A stretch of 64,000 nucleotides of DNA from Epiperipatus broadwayi (taxonomy: Eukaryota; Onychophora; Udeonychophora; Euonychophora; Peripatidae). The stretch spans positions 4,816,751 through 4,880,750 of the forward strand of contig JAQFVV010012477.1 of assembly GCA_028023455.1 (NCBI GenBank). Direction: 5' to 3'. A program made the position numbers and the translations under genes. The notes under the pieces were generated by a model. That model ran no database searches. It was not told where the DNA came from and worked only from the letters and a program-made list of their open reading frames with translations. Below, piece after piece: positions 1-11,665 of this stretch (the stretch's first letter is position 1; every line of letters starts with the position of its first letter).

Positions 1-650
1 TAATAAAATTTAATTAGTAAATATTTTTATTTATCTATTTTATTATAGTTTGAAGATGCTTAATAATGATCTTTGAAGTATTAAAAAAATAAAATCAAAA
101 TACATTCATTAAAATGTATGCAGTTATTTATTTTGGATTTAAAATTAATTATAATAATATGCTTTTATAATAATATTAATTAATAATGACATGTCTATTA
201 GTTTATACTATCATCAGAATTTTCATATTTGATTCTTCTATAATAGCAAAGGAATAAGTGGATATATATATACATAAAATAAAGTTTTTGAAAAGAAAGG
301 AAGTGATTTTTAATTATAGAATTATATGGCTATATGTACTGTATATTTTTGAAAAGAAAAAAGGATTGAGTCATGATTAGAAACAGAAGTAAATGGATTT
401 GTCAAAGGAATGTTATTTTGTATAGTATTGGATGTTCAAGTATTCTAGTGTGGGCTAGGTAATATTGGGACAGTTTTTCAAATTAAGAATAGGGTCAAGA
501 TTCTCTTTTCCCTCCCTTAATATCTTGAACAGTAACTAAACTATCAATCAATTTAACATTAATTAGTAAAAAAATATCTAGAACAAAAAAGATCTTATTT
601 GGATTGAACAAATAATTGACAATGCACTTATTAAAACAGGCAAAACTCTC
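1..650. other. AT-rich DNA, no feature
   Basis: AT-rich sequence with short TA runs. The 64-codon minus-strand open frame running through 495-689 has no recognisable motif and enters the adjacent R1 repeat. I see no gene. Confidence 0.6.
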
Positions 651-654
651 CATA

Positions 655-885
655 AAGTAGTGCCACTCAATGCCAACCAGAGTAATCAATGGATGCCAGA
701 AGGCTTGTGCATAAAATCCCTATCTAGTGCCTACTCAGCCAATATTGCCAGATTAGTTTCTGGCTTGTGACCTTCATCAGTGAGGAGCTTTGGATCTAAG
801 AGCACTGCACCTAGATCTTAGGATCTAATGCAACCCTCCAGCAGCCACCTTTTACCCCTACTTAACTACAAAACTATGAGAATAA
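655..885 (-). repeat. Dispersed repeat R1, copy 1 (inverted)
   Basis: This block is the reverse complement of the block at about 930-1155 and of 15,780-16,037. Shared stretches include a 'gcattagatcct' block, a 'ctgatga...cacaag' block and the terminal 'gttttacctgtttt' type end. It lies head to head with copy 2, about 45 bp apart, so the pair forms a large imperfect palindrome. No protein is encoded. A retroposed non-autonomous element is the likeliest explanation, because the 15.8 kb copy runs straight into an AAT tail. The clade is unknown to me. Confidence 0.85.
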
Positions 886-929
886 AATTGAAAACACAAT
901 AACATTTTCACTCTAAGCTCAATAGCTTA

Positions 930-1158
930 TATAGTCATATAGAGGGTTGCATTAGATCCTAACATCTAGGTGCAGTGCTCTCATATCCAAAGCTCCTCAC
1001 TGATGAAGGCCACAAGCAAAAAACTAGTCTGGGAATATTAGATGAGTAGGCACTGGATGGGGATTTTATGCACAAGCCTTTCTGGAATCCATTGATTACT
1101 CTGGTTGGCACTGAGTAGCAGTACTGCATAGAGAGTTTTACCTGTTTTAAAAACAGTA
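930..1158 (+). repeat. Dispersed repeat R1, copy 2
   Basis: Plus-strand copy of R1, diverged from copies 1 and 3 by scattered substitutions. It ends at 'gttttacctgttttaaaaac', where the 15.8 kb copy has its AAT tail. The 75-codon minus-strand frame across 959-1186 is a shadow of this repeat. Positions 1000-1006 carry 'ctgatga', part of the hammerhead-like motif described under findings. Confidence 0.85.
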
Positions 1159-1159
1159 A

Positions 1160-2040
1160 TGTGCTAGCATAAGAAATAGTGATCATGTGATGTTTAGTGG
1201 TTTAATATACTTATTACAGAACAAACAAGAAATACTATTGCAATATGTCTCATGTAGAAGAAATTCATACTTCTACAAATGCTAATTCATGTCTACCATT
1301 ATCTTTTATAGTAAAAATAAATTTTAAGTAAAATTATAAATGTTATTACAAAAAGTTATGATACATTATTAAATTGGTATAGGTAAGAGAAAAATAAAAC
1401 AACTTATAAATACCAAGGTATAACATGTGAGAATAATTATATTAAGATAAAATTAGAATGATAATCACATTGCGATAACAGCTTTTGATTTTAAAAAAAT
1501 AAGGACATTTTTTTGGTCAGTAAAATTAAAAATACATAAAAAAGTTTATTAAATGCTTTGTTTGAAATTTAGTTTTGCAAACTTTATAAATTTATATAAA
1601 CACAATTGAAAATTTTGAAATATGGAATTAGAGAAAATAAAACAAAAATTAGATAAATAAATTGAAACATGTAATGTAATGAGTTTTAAAGACAAGTACT
1701 CAAAGAGTAGTTACAATTATGTAAAAAAAGGTAGAATAATGTTTACCTATACATATTATTTATTTATACTAATTTTATGATTAAAACTAAATTTAAAATA
1801 GATTTTGCAGGACACTGGTATAAGTTCTTAATAAATAGAGGGTTTTATAATATATAAGATTTAAACAACAAAATGTCATAACTTAAAAAGATTTTGCTTT
1901 TGTGAATCAGAAGAAAAAAATCAACATTATATTTTTTGTTGATTTAGAAATAAAGTATTATGTTACTTCTATAAGATTCAAGAAAAGGAACAGAATGATT
2001 TACAAAATTTGTTCTACAGTGGCAGTTGCTTGGTATTTCA
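1160..2040. other. AT-rich DNA, no feature
   Basis: Only A/T-rich sequence with many in-frame stops on both strands. No repeat partner was noticed elsewhere in the window. Confidence 0.5.
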
Positions 2041-2079
2041 ATAAAATCTTACTCATTTCCTTATAGCACTTATGTTCTT

Positions 2080-2450
2080 ACAATATTAGCCTTGCACATT
2101 ATTACACTTATTATTTAAGTAATACTTTGGGAATAATTTAAAAATTATAATTGCAATTTGTAATGAGATAATTGACTATTTATTAGTCTCAATTCAGAAC
2201 AGGTTATATTTATGTGTTTAAGGGGGTTTATTTAAAACTTCTTTCTATCAATAATTTCAATAGCTGTGGTTAAGTTGCAAACTTTAGTGTCTATATAAAT
2301 ATATGAAATCATTAATAGAGTTGGTATTCCACTTCTATTGCTAAAAGAAGGTAGCCTTGACAACAGTGTGAAATTCTTGATTATTATCTATATTGGGATT
2401 GTCTAAGTCTTGACTAGTTTCTAATGAATATTATATTCTGTATAAACTAT
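2080..2450 (+). repeat. Dispersed repeat D2, diverged copy
   Basis: This aligns by eye with 60,882-61,441. Shared blocks are 'ggtttatttaaa', 'gttgcaa.ctttaagtgtc', 'attcttgctattaaaaggt' and 'gccttgacaacagtg'. It also shares 'gattgtctaagt' with the partial copy at 61,715-61,800. It is non-coding and the family is not recognised. Divergence is clearly higher than between the two 61 kb copies, so this is an older insertion. Confidence 0.7.
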
Positions 2451-2914
2451 AATAAGGGTGAACGAAAAAATTAAATATGCACAAAAATAATAAAATATTA
2501 TTATTGTTATTCTTTTAATATGTACATATTAAAAAGAAAAAAACCAAATATGTGTACTAAAACATATTATTGCAAGTCTTTAAAAATACTTTGCAGACTA
2601 AACAAAATCAATATTTATGGATCACAATTTTTTTAAAGATTGTTAACAACTTGATGCACTTTCTTCAGACCCCAAAAAACTCCTTATGTACTTATGCACA
2701 GAGAGTTGATAAAGAAATAGATCGCATATAGAGGGAATAAATGTGTAGAAGAGGGAGTTCAAAAGTAGCTAATTTTAAATGACATATGATTTAATTTACA
2801 GATATAGAAAGGAAACCATTACTAATATGTAAGTTTAAATATATGCGACTTAAATTGAGAAGTATAGAAAGCAGGGAAAGCTTGTTTCAATTACGCAAAT
2901 TTAGTCATTTACCT

Positions 2915-2985
2915 CCGTTCAGCCTGATGAGTATTATTACCTCCCAGCTCTAGGATTTGAGCTGGCTGAAATGGCCGGGCATCTA
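2915..2985 (+). other. Hammerhead-like fold candidate (degenerate)
   Basis: A 'ctgatga' core-like heptamer (2924-2930) is followed by a 7-bp stem, CCAGCTC/GAGCTGG (2944-2950 with 2959-2965), and then 'ctgaaat'. The 13-base stretch between the heptamer and the stem breaks the hammerhead consensus. This is therefore a structured hairpin with only partial resemblance. Confidence 0.25.
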
Positions 2986-3227
2986 ATTAGTATAGTTTTA
3001 AGTTTTTTTAAAAGGGAAAAGTATAATTCTTATGGTACTAGTGAGTTTGGCACTTGGCATCAGTTTATTAATTGATGCTCATAAATATACTTTTTCCAAA
3101 GCAATTGTTGTTTGTCTTTTTAAATAAAATAATGGCCACTAGCTAGATTTTTTTTTATATTTTTTTTTACATACATCCTGATAAAGGATATGTAGATTTT
3201 ATTTCTTAAGATATATTTAAGAAAGGA

Positions 3228-3305
3228 ATTCATATTCGAACCCAATACAATGGATAGTACCCAAATTCTATCTGCAGGTGTTATGGTAACTATACAGTCA
3301 TAGTT
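3228..3305 (-). repeat. Possible tRNA-derived SINE head
   Basis: On the minus strand a good B-box-like sequence, 'gggttcgaata' (complement of 3233-3243), follows an A-box-like 'tgactgtatagttacc' (complement of 3285-3300) at tRNA-like spacing. No acceptor stem pairing is evident, so this is not a functional tRNA. Only the B box is convincing. Confidence 0.4.
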
Positions 3306-3507
3306 TTGTGTTTACTACCCTACATGGTCAACAGATTCAATTTTTTGATAAACATTTATATAAAAAACAAAATTAATACCGGGGTTGCCTGTTAAACTTC
3401 ATATATTCATATATATTAAAAAATCTTATCATCTTTTTGTATATATAATTCTTTTTTATTGCACCTAAATGCAATCTTTTTTTATATATAATTCCTTCTT
3501 TATTTTT

Positions 3508-3550
3508 CTTACAGTTTTAACTGTCCCTCAGTCTTCATCAGAGCTATAAC
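3508..3550 (-). other. Hammerhead-like core motif
   Basis: On the minus strand 'ctgatga' (complement of 3535-3541) leads into a short stem, ACTG/CAGT, with a purine loop. 'taaaac' follows where the hammerhead consensus has 'gaaac'. Motifs of this kind are known downstream of Penelope-like and related retroelements. Stems I and III are not convincing, so activity is unlikely. Confidence 0.35.
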
Positions 3551-4282
3551 AATTAAACATATAATCATATACTTATATGACCATTATTTTATATACATAT
3601 TAATATACATATTTTATATTACTATTCATTTACTATTAAAATAAGCACAGGAGTTTTATTAAAATAAGATTTTACTTTTTTTTTTCAATAGCACAAATAA
3701 TAATATTTTATATAAAAAAAACGAAATATTATTTACCACTAAAAATGTATTTTATGCAAAAATCCTGTAGTAAATTCATGCATGAACAAGCTATGCTTTA
3801 CAATAAAAAGCTAGTTACCATATCATCTGATAAAATCATTCCCCCCCTCCAAATCACATGTTTATACAGGATAAAAAAATTATAAGCATTATAATTGTTT
3901 ACAATGTAATCATTCATTTAAGGCAAAAAGTAGATAAATCAGACTTTAAAAAACCTCACTGTAGGAAAAGGTTTCTCCAATGTCCCTCATAAAGAAACAG
4001 TGAAACGGAGAATAATTGTGATTGGTAAGGGTTTGATCATTTTTTTAAAAATCTCTAGCTAAATTGAAAGACAGGGCTAATTAAAACATAAAATCTTCCA
4101 AGTTTACCCAATCATGTACTTACTTTTTAACATATTTTATTATTAAATTAGTAGAAGGACTTCAATAAAGTTATAAAACGTTCAGGCTTACTTTAAAACT
4201 TTTTCTATTACATTATGGATTTAAAGGCTATGTAATTTCCAAATGATTAGCTTTGCAATAAAATATACTGGAATTGAGATAG

Positions 4283-4662
4283 CAGTGGATCTCAACCTTT
4301 TAATATTTGGGACCCAACTTCTCTAGCAGCTACAATTGCGGATTGCCCCCTCCTCCCTCCAAGAATTTTTTTGAGCCTTAGTATTTTTTTTTTATATATA
4401 TATTTTTCTTTTGCTGTTGATATGTACAATAAGATTAATTTTTTGCATGAATAGCGAAAGTGCGCCATATTTGACAGCAAAATATCCAAATACGTTTTGT
4501 GTTACTTAAGAGTGATATTTTTATATTAACAAAATGTATCGTTTTTAATCTTGGTTTCAATAATTAATTTTTAAATTTTTTTTAAATCTATTTTTCATGC
4601 CGCCTCCCCTTATTATTTCCCGTCCTCTTAGGAGAGAGTGCTCAATAGCTTAAGAATCTTTG
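4283..4662. mobile_element. Possible ancient hAT MITE (5' end only)
   Basis: 'cagtggatctcaacctttt' at 4283-4301 closely resembles terminal inverted repeats of hAT transposons (CAGTGGTTCTCAACC type), and 'gggaccca' follows as in many such elements. The opposite end near 4648-4662 matches only about 9 of 14 positions, and no 8-bp target duplication was found. The 65-codon minus frame over it is not a real gene. Confidence 0.35.
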
Positions 4663-4664
4663 GA

Positions 4665-5680
4665 ATACAGTGTTTTCAGAGAGGCAATTGCAGTCCTAGG
4701 GCCAAGGAAGGATTTGTAGTTTGTAAATTAAATGTGTAATAAAAGATAACGATCTTTTGATTAAGCATTGTATAATAAAGTGATATATAATTTAATATTA
4801 TATATATAAAAGATTTTATTATAAAAAGGATTATATATGAATATATAAAAAAAAATTGTTATGAAAAAGAAATATACTTTCATTTTTCAAAACAAGTTAA
4901 ACAGCAAAGGAAACGAAAGCATTGCAGTGCGGTAGAGTTTATATTGAGTACCAGAAGTGACAATTAAGAGTTTTTACCAAGAAACCTCATTTAAGGGTCA
5001 CACTTTACTACTATGTAACAAGTTATTCAGCAAACAGCACAACTGTTATGTTATATTTGTGAACTTACATATACATGTATATAATTTTTATATTGAGAAT
5101 CAGTGTTTTAAATTTCTAAGTGATTTCATAAATGAAGTTTCTCCCATGAAATGCATATATAGTAAAATAAATTGTTTGGACAAATGTTTACATTATAAGA
5201 TAGTTCATAATTTGATAGCAAGCTGGCAGAATGCACTGTAAATCTAAGATTCTCAGACACATTAGTCAGCATGCGTGCGCATACATACATATATAAATAT
5301 GTGCAAGTATATAAGTAATTCTAATTTTTTTTTTCGTTTTAATTTTGTTTGTCAAAATTGAAAAATAAAAAAACAACGGAATGATTAGAGTAATACAAAT
5401 TGGAAATTAAAAAAATATCCATTAAGAAAAAAATGTAACCGATCCATCTATTTATCAGTATTAGTTAAAGTGTCTAAAATTGAGACACTTGGTCTAGCAA
5501 TCAATCATACTTCAAGTACATGATTAGTCAGCAAACCAATTCATTTATTTAAAAAGTTTTTAACTGATTTAGTATACTTCTAAAGTTAATGATATTCTCA
5601 TATACAAGACTTAGAATATTGTGCGCAACTTATTCTCTATTATTAGCTTACAAAGATAAAAACGATGGTTTTTTGTCAAG
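4665..5680. other. AT-rich DNA, no feature
   Basis: This holds an unremarkable 94-codon plus-strand frame at 4957-5241. It lacks recognisable domains, repeats or flanking signals and is best treated as chance. The rest is AT-rich with TA runs. Confidence 0.45.
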
Positions 5681-5792
5681 CGTTGTTAGTCGAGAGGTCA
5701 GCGCAGCTGCCTTGCAAGCAAGCAGTTGGTTGCAGACGGTTGTTGCGGGTTCGCCTCCCGGCCGATGCTATGACATATAAAAAAAAAAGATT
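5681..5792 (+). repeat. tRNA-derived SINE head, copy with inserted anticodon arm
   Basis: A-box-like 'tagtcgagagg' (5687-5697) and B-box-like 'gggttcgcctccc' (5747-5759) are spaced as in a tRNA promoter. The segment between them is enlarged by a small GCAAGCAAGCAG/GGTTGCAGACGG expansion. The 3' side has 'ccgatgctatgaca', as in the 14.1 kb copy, and then an A-rich tail. It is part of a family with copies at 14.1, 59.5 and 62.8 kb. Confidence 0.8.
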
Positions 5793-8390
5793 TTTTTTTT
5801 TTTTTAAAAAAGTATTTATAAAGTTTAATTAAATACATGAAAATATTCTAAAACGCCTTTTCCTTACATATAACTATTAAAAGATAGAATGGTTTTTAAA
5901 TAGTCAACTTCAAAGTAAAAAAAAAAATTCGACAGTTTTTTCTTCTTTCTCGTGTAAGGACATTAAAGAAAAAGATATTTACTAACCAGAATTTTGGGGA
6001 AGTAATGATATGAGTTCGGAAGTAATGGTATAAGTGGTTGGAATCACTATATTACTTTTGAGCTAATAATAGTTAAGATTCCATTTATCATCCAATGTTG
6101 CTTTGCTAACTAGACCTTAGGTTATCTATTTTGAAGAAAAAATATTCTAAGTGTCTAACATGAGACATGGAAAAAAATTCATGGATTACATGACTAATTT
6201 AAACCCAGACAAATACACTACTACTATATTTTGAAGTTCTTTATAATGGTTTTAAATCATTACATATGCATAAATTAATTCTTATCAACATTCTTATAGT
6301 TGAATAAATTTTTTATTTATCTTAACATTTATTTTTATTAGCATGATTAATATCGATAATGAAAAAAATTTATAACTATCATTAATCATGATAATGACGG
6401 TACTTATTGTCAATAATAATTTTTTAAAATGGCAATCGTAGTTAATAATACATTGTTTCCCCATCTTCAGACGCAATTTAAATAATCTACCCCAATTATT
6501 TCAATATTTAATATTCGATAAAAGGCTTGAATTACATATTAAAAATAATTGTTGAAATTATAGAAAATTATAATTTTTTTGCATTTTCAACTTTATATAA
6601 TGAAATCGTGTAATAGAGAGAATATGGATACTCCAAAGGGGTGACAGAATTGAGCTGGAATCCATTGATCTTCTACTCCTTGAGTTCACCATTTTTTCAT
6701 GGTAATTACAGGTTATACCTGAAAAATCACAGTATTAACCGTAATCGGAAAATTAAAAACTCTGATGTCTGGTAAGAGTCTAAGGAAACAGGATTCTACA
6801 ATCAAATAGATACATATGGTCATTTTCATTGAAAGTTTGCTATTATTTGATACATCTTTAGTATACTTTAATGTAGCATCTCCAAAATTGCATTATAAAA
6901 TAATTAAAATTCTTACATTAATATAATATATAAAATAGGATAATTGATTCCACCACAATGAATATTACTTAATAGTACATAAACAACCAGTCCAGAAAAA
7001 ACTGGGACCACAGTCTTCTAATTACTGATAGCTAGATATTTTTGTGAGGTTTGGTGTGTTAATTAGAATGAATATGAGTTGACAATCTGACATAAATTTT
7101 AATGCTGCTTGTGATCTTAAAAAATTTTCAAGATTCACCTGACTGGATAGATCATGAAATAGCAAATAACTGCACTAAAGACTATACAACAAAACCTTTA
7201 ATATTATTAAAGAATTATTCTAAACTAACCAAAATCATTTCACTGTTTTTACAAAACTGCTTTGTGTAGTTTAGTCATAGACTTATGTGACCTATGTGAG
7301 TGAAAGTGACAATTCTTAAATCACAGCTCAATTCATCACTTCCAGTATTTGAAACTTTTGCAACGAAGTTTAAGAATAATTAAATGTTTATATTTTTATT
7401 AAGAAAACAAATCAAAAGGTGCATTTTTAAGTGAACCAAATGAAGAAAACACACAAATTTTAAAAAGAATTATGCTAGTATTTATATTGTTGTGTTTTTT
7501 TTTTGCTTGTTTTAAAATGATTTTATTTTAAATATCTTTCCAATAGATCTTTTTCCTTGGTAGAGGATCCGGAAAAATACATTACTCAAGAGGCTTACTG
7601 ATTGTCACATTATGAGAATCTATAGTGTTTTCTTTTACTCTCTAACTAAAAATAGGTAAATAACCATTAATATAACAATACTAGATGGTTTACTAGATGA
7701 CAATGCATTGGCTACTTGAAAAAAAGTTGACTCTTGTACCAAGACTTTATACAACCTAGGCTATTGAACTGGAAAGCAAATACAATACCTCTACAATATA
7801 TAGTATTCTAGAAATACATATATATATACTTCAAATTTGTAGTCTATAAAACTTTCCTGAAATATATGGATAAAGAGATTTAAGATAAATGATACCCAAA
7901 ATGCATTTCATGCTAAATCAGCACTGTTTAATTGTCCCAGACCACCTTTTAATCATATCTTCATCATTTGTGCAGTATTTATCAACTCCAAATTATTACA
8001 ATTTGATTTATATGACATGTTTTATATATTCTATTTATAATTATTATTTGTTAGACTAGATATTATTATATCATTCCTAGGTCATATATAAACTTTAAAA
8101 TTCAATTAAAGATTAGTATATCTGCTGTTTAATTAAGTATAAATACATAATTCAACTTCATTTCTTTTTTCCATCTGTGTTATGACACACAGAATTACAG
8201 AATTTACTTATTCCAGGTATTTTTATTTAATTAAAAATATTTTTTAGTTGAGATTTAATGTTTACATCTGGGCAATTGTAATTTTAAAGCCTAATAAATG
8301 ATTTGTAGTAATCATTAATGTATTAATTTCAAATAGATATGAATGAAGAATTTGATACACATAAATCAAATTGCAATGCATATATATATA
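5793..8390. other. AT-rich DNA, mostly featureless
   Basis: No convincing coding sequence on either strand. The stretch 7895-7975 ('gcatttcatgctaaa.cagca' then 'ttgtcccaga') recurs in diverged form at about 37,015-37,070. Its first half also recurs near 31,558-31,595, which suggests an old dispersed repeat. Confidence 0.45.
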
Positions 8391-8393
8391 TAT

Positions 8394-8477
8394 TATATTA
8401 GTTTGAAGAAATACAGACATCGATTTGTAATATATATATATTACAAATGGATGTCTGTATTTCTTCAAACTAATATA
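8394..8477. repeat. 84-bp near-perfect palindrome
   Basis: Two 42-base arms centred at about 8435/8436 match at all but one position (g/c near 8422). The central part is alternating TA. It lies immediately outside the inverted PLE pair that starts at about 8482. It could be a tiny foldback element or a target-site structure. Confidence 0.85.
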
Positions 8478-8481
8478 AGTA

Positions 8482-8970
8482 AATTTATAAAAAAATACAG
8501 TACTTAAAAGTTTATAAAAATATATCTATAACTGTCGCTTAGAAGCACTTTCAACTATCTTGTAGTTTTGTTAACTAACACTTTTAAAATGTCAGCTTTC
8601 CCATAATTCCATGATGTCAACTTTCCCATAATTCTGTGATCTTAACATTTGTTGCTTGCCTATTAATTAAATCTTGCTTGTATTTATATATTAACATCAC
8701 TTCTTTAATTTTTCTTTTATTATTATTTCTTTCAATTTCCAATATTTTTATGTTACTATAATTGAAATCAAAACCATATATACATGATTTATTATGGTCA
8801 TAAAAGACAGAAGCTGATAAATTATTATTATTTTTATAATTTTGTTTTGTATTTTGAACCTTTTTTAATAATAATATATGCTCTTTTGTTCTTTTTTCCA
8901 ATGTACACTCAATTCACCTATATATCCACTACCATACCTACATGTCCATTTCTAAATGATATAATTTACA
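8482..8970 (-). mobile_element. Penelope-like element 3' end, inverted copy
   Basis: The minus strand encodes the C-terminal part of a PLE GIY-YIG endonuclease region. Visible blocks are 'EKRTKEHILLLK', an S-A-x-x-x-x-x-H block ('SASVFYDHNK'), 'NIKILEIE' and 'KIKEVMLIY...LINRQA'. These match the family pattern of an R-x3-EH helix, an S-A/H motif, 'W/F..n.kil..E' and a final 'kEa.yI...iNr'. The longest open frame is 8617-8901. The complete arm pairs with 9122-9604. Attached inverted partial copies are a known habit of Penelope insertions. This copy is 5'-truncated and dead. Confidence 0.85.
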
Positions 8971-9604
8971 AATTTTGGATATCAATAGCATATATTTCGA
9001 ATCAACAGGCAAGTTTTATTAAGAAAATTTATAAAGGAATATGTGATATTGCATTTTATGCACCGCCTACATTAAATAGATTAATAAACAATTCAAAAGA
9101 TAAAACTTTATTGACAAATAAAAATTGTATCATTTACAAATGGACATGTAGGTGTGGCAGTGGATATATAGGTGAATTGAGGTGTACATTGGAAAAAAGA
9201 ACAAAAGAGCATATATTATTATTAAAACTAAATTATAAAAATAATAATAATTTATCAGCTTCTGTCTTTTATGACCATAATAAATCATGTATATGGTTTT
9301 GATTTTAATTATAGTAACATAAAAATATTGGAAACTGAAAGAAATAATAATAAAAGAAAAATTAAAGAAGTGATGTTAATATATAAATACAAGGAAGATT
9401 TAATTAATAGGCAAGCAGCAAATGTTAAGATCACAGAATTATAGGAAAGTTGACATCATGGAATTATGGGAAAGCTGACATTTTAAAAGTGTTAGTTGAC
9501 AAAAACTACAAGATAGTTGAAAGCACTTTTAAGTAATGGTTATAGATATATTTTTATAAACTTTTAAGTACTGTATTTTTTGATATTTATTTATAAATTT
9601 ATAT
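8971..9604 (+). mobile_element. Penelope-like element 3' end, longer copy
   Basis: The plus-strand partner extends about 150 bp further upstream than the inverted copy. In frame from about 8990 it reads 'ASFIKKIYKG', then 'APPTLNRLINNSKDK', then the GIY-YIG entry 'IIYKWTCRCGSGYIGE' with an intact YIG near 9164-9172, then 'LEKRTKEH'. The Cys-x-Cys before YIG fits the zinc-binding residues PLEs carry there. A stop/frameshift near 9300 separates the end of the domain, 'NIKILETE...KIKEVMLIY', from the rest. The reverse transcriptase domain is missing, so this is a 5'-truncated, non-autonomous relic. Confidence 0.88.
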
Positions 9605-9667
9605 ATATAATACAAATAAAATGTTCATTAATTAAAAAATATTGTAACAGCAATAAAAAAATATAAA

Positions 9668-9950
9668 AGTGATTAACTATTATACAGTCTTTTAATCCAC
9701 AGCAGTATTTTTGGTTAATTACTTAACCCTCTTTAACTACAGTTAAATCCAAAATACATACTGAAAGCAAACATCATCAACTCAAATCCCAGGATTCATG
9801 AATTTTAATATTAGTGGGAATTTTGGGATTTGAGTTGATAATGTTTGCTTTCATTATGTTTTTTAAATTTAACAGCAGTTGAAGAGGGTTAAATAATTAA
9901 TCGAAAGTACTTCTGTGGATTGAGAAACCCTATACTAAGCTAATCACTGT
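9668..9950. mobile_element. Palindromic MITE with TTAA-CCCTC ends
   Basis: This is a long imperfect inverted repeat. The inner part runs TTAA (9724-9727) plus 'CCCTCTTTAACT' to 'AGTTGAAGAGGG' plus TTAA (9889-9892), which is the piggyBac pattern of a TTAA target site followed by CCY. The outer arms (9672-9722 with 9893-9950) are also inverted copies of one another. They match the terminal sequence of the small element at 36,281-36,382. It encodes no transposase. Confidence 0.75.
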
Positions 9951-10027
9951 TATATTTATTATTTTTATTGTTATTTTATATATATGTAATAAAACAAAAC
10001 ATTGGAATTAATTCTACAACATTCAAT

Positions 10028-10690
10028 GTCATCATTTTCAAGCACTATGATGCATTGCAGGATAAAAATCTCCCCAAGTATAATTCAGTTTTTTTAATCT
10101 CTAGTATCTCTTCTCTACATCACTCCAGCAAACTTCCTTATTTTATTGTCAATCTCATTTTAGATATTTTACAATCTATTGGAATTCAGTTTAAGACTTC
10201 CACTGTCCATCTAATATCATCTATTCTAGCAATATTCCCAGCCCAAATACACCAGTCTCTTAATTCTTTCAGTGATATCAGTAACACAGGTTTGTTCTCT
10301 CACCCATGTATTTTGTTTTTGATCTCTTCTTGTTATCCCTAATACAGATCTCTTTATATTTCATTGAGTAGTCTGAAGTCTCTGTATTTCTCTCTTATTA
10401 AGTGTCCAAGTTACAGAACTTTAAGTAAGAACTAGCAAAATCTATCTGTTAAAAATCTTTTGTCAAACATAAAGGCATATTTTCTTTTAAATGAAGTTAT
10501 TTTTATCAAAAGCACTCCATTGAACTATGTTTTCCATCTCTTTAATAATCTAACCAGGATATTTGTAATTGTTAACTTCTTCTAATTCGTTATTATTAAT
10601 CTTTATTTTTTTTCTTTTGAGATAATCCCTTGAATATTACTTTAGGCTTTTTACCACTTATCTTTAGTCCTATTATTAATTTTCAGTATA
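10028..10690 (-). pseudogene. Decayed RTE-type LINE 3' end
   Basis: The minus strand aligns with the better-preserved copy at 46,697-47,287 along almost all of its length and then extends further 5'. Readable blocks are 'GLKISGKKPKVIF' (end of the reverse transcriptase palm/thumb, family form GLKxNxxKTKVM), 'VNNYKYPG' (family V.YkYLG) and pieces of the distal C-terminal domain. Multiple stops and frameshifts are present. The plus-strand 124-codon frame at 9968-10,342 is a shadow. An RTE clade assignment is likely, from the C-terminal signature of the 46.7 kb copy. Confidence 0.8.
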
Positions 10691-11465
10691 TCAGTATATA
10701 AATAAAGAAGTAAAACCTATTGCCAATTTATGGCCTAATTTCCATTTCAAATAGTAGTTAAAATTTAAAAATTAAAATGTTGCTAAAATCACACAATTTT
10801 AACATTTACATGTGAATGGCAATTTTCCCAACATCTGTGTAATTTATAGAATTACAATGCTTATTTGATAAACTTGAAGTTACATTTATAAATTATGCAT
10901 TTTTGATTTTTATTTATTTCATATCATTTTTTGCATACAAAAATAAACCATATTCATTGCAAATAAGTGAATGTTCTGCTAAAATAAATGTAAATTTATT
11001 CTCAAATATATACTTTTGTAATAATTCATGTCATGAATTATCTTTTTTAATATATGTTTAACTCACCAATATAAATTGTCTCATATATGCATCACATTAT
11101 ATACAATACCACATTTGTTGAACTATTGTATAAAATTTATGCTTGTGGATAAATTTGAATATTTTTTTACAGTTCTTTATAATAAAAGTTTTTGTTTTGA
11201 TGTATTTTTTTACATTTTGAATATAGAAATTATTTTAGATTGTTACATTTTTATTTACCATTGTCAAACTCATTCCACTCACAACATTGACACCATCCAC
11301 TTCAGATAAATACAATAAGATCATTTCTAATCATTTTCTAAACTAGAGATTATCTCTAGCACAGATGTAAACTTTAAACCTTAGTTAAAGATTAATATAT
11401 CTGATTTTTTAGAAAAAGAAAATTCAAATAGGTATATTTTATAATTATAATAGATAATTTATTAA
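10691..11465. other. AT-rich DNA, no feature
   Basis: No supported feature. The short plus-strand frame at 11,076-11,309 shows no motif. Confidence 0.45.
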
Positions 11466-11665
11466 CTAACACATATACAGAAATTATGAAAAGTTGGCCA
11501 TTTATGTGGAATGTTAATGCTGTGTGGTTTAATGAGATTTTTTAAAAAAAAATTAAGCTCTAAATGCTTCTGATAATGCTGGTTACACCATAAGAATCTA
11601 TAGCTATTATTTATTCATTGATATGTTCTGTTGGTATATTAAATGGTGTAAAATTAAGTCTAGTG
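11466..11665 (+). repeat. Dispersed repeat D3, copy 1
   Basis: Similar to 63,240-63,450 along its length: 'gaaaagttggcc/ta', then 'gttaatg.tgtgtg', then a T-rich stretch, then 'ctggtt...tagctatta'. The second half also resembles 33,585-33,740. It is non-coding and the family is not recognised. Confidence 0.65.

Noticed and set aside
4283-4662. Complete hAT element with both ends
   Set aside because: Only the 5' terminal repeat is convincing; the 3' end matches about 9 of 14 bases and no 8-bp target duplication was found.
4957-5241. 94-codon plus-strand frame as a small gene
   Set aside because: No domain, signal peptide, compositional bias or flanking gene signal; chance frames of this size occur in a window this long.
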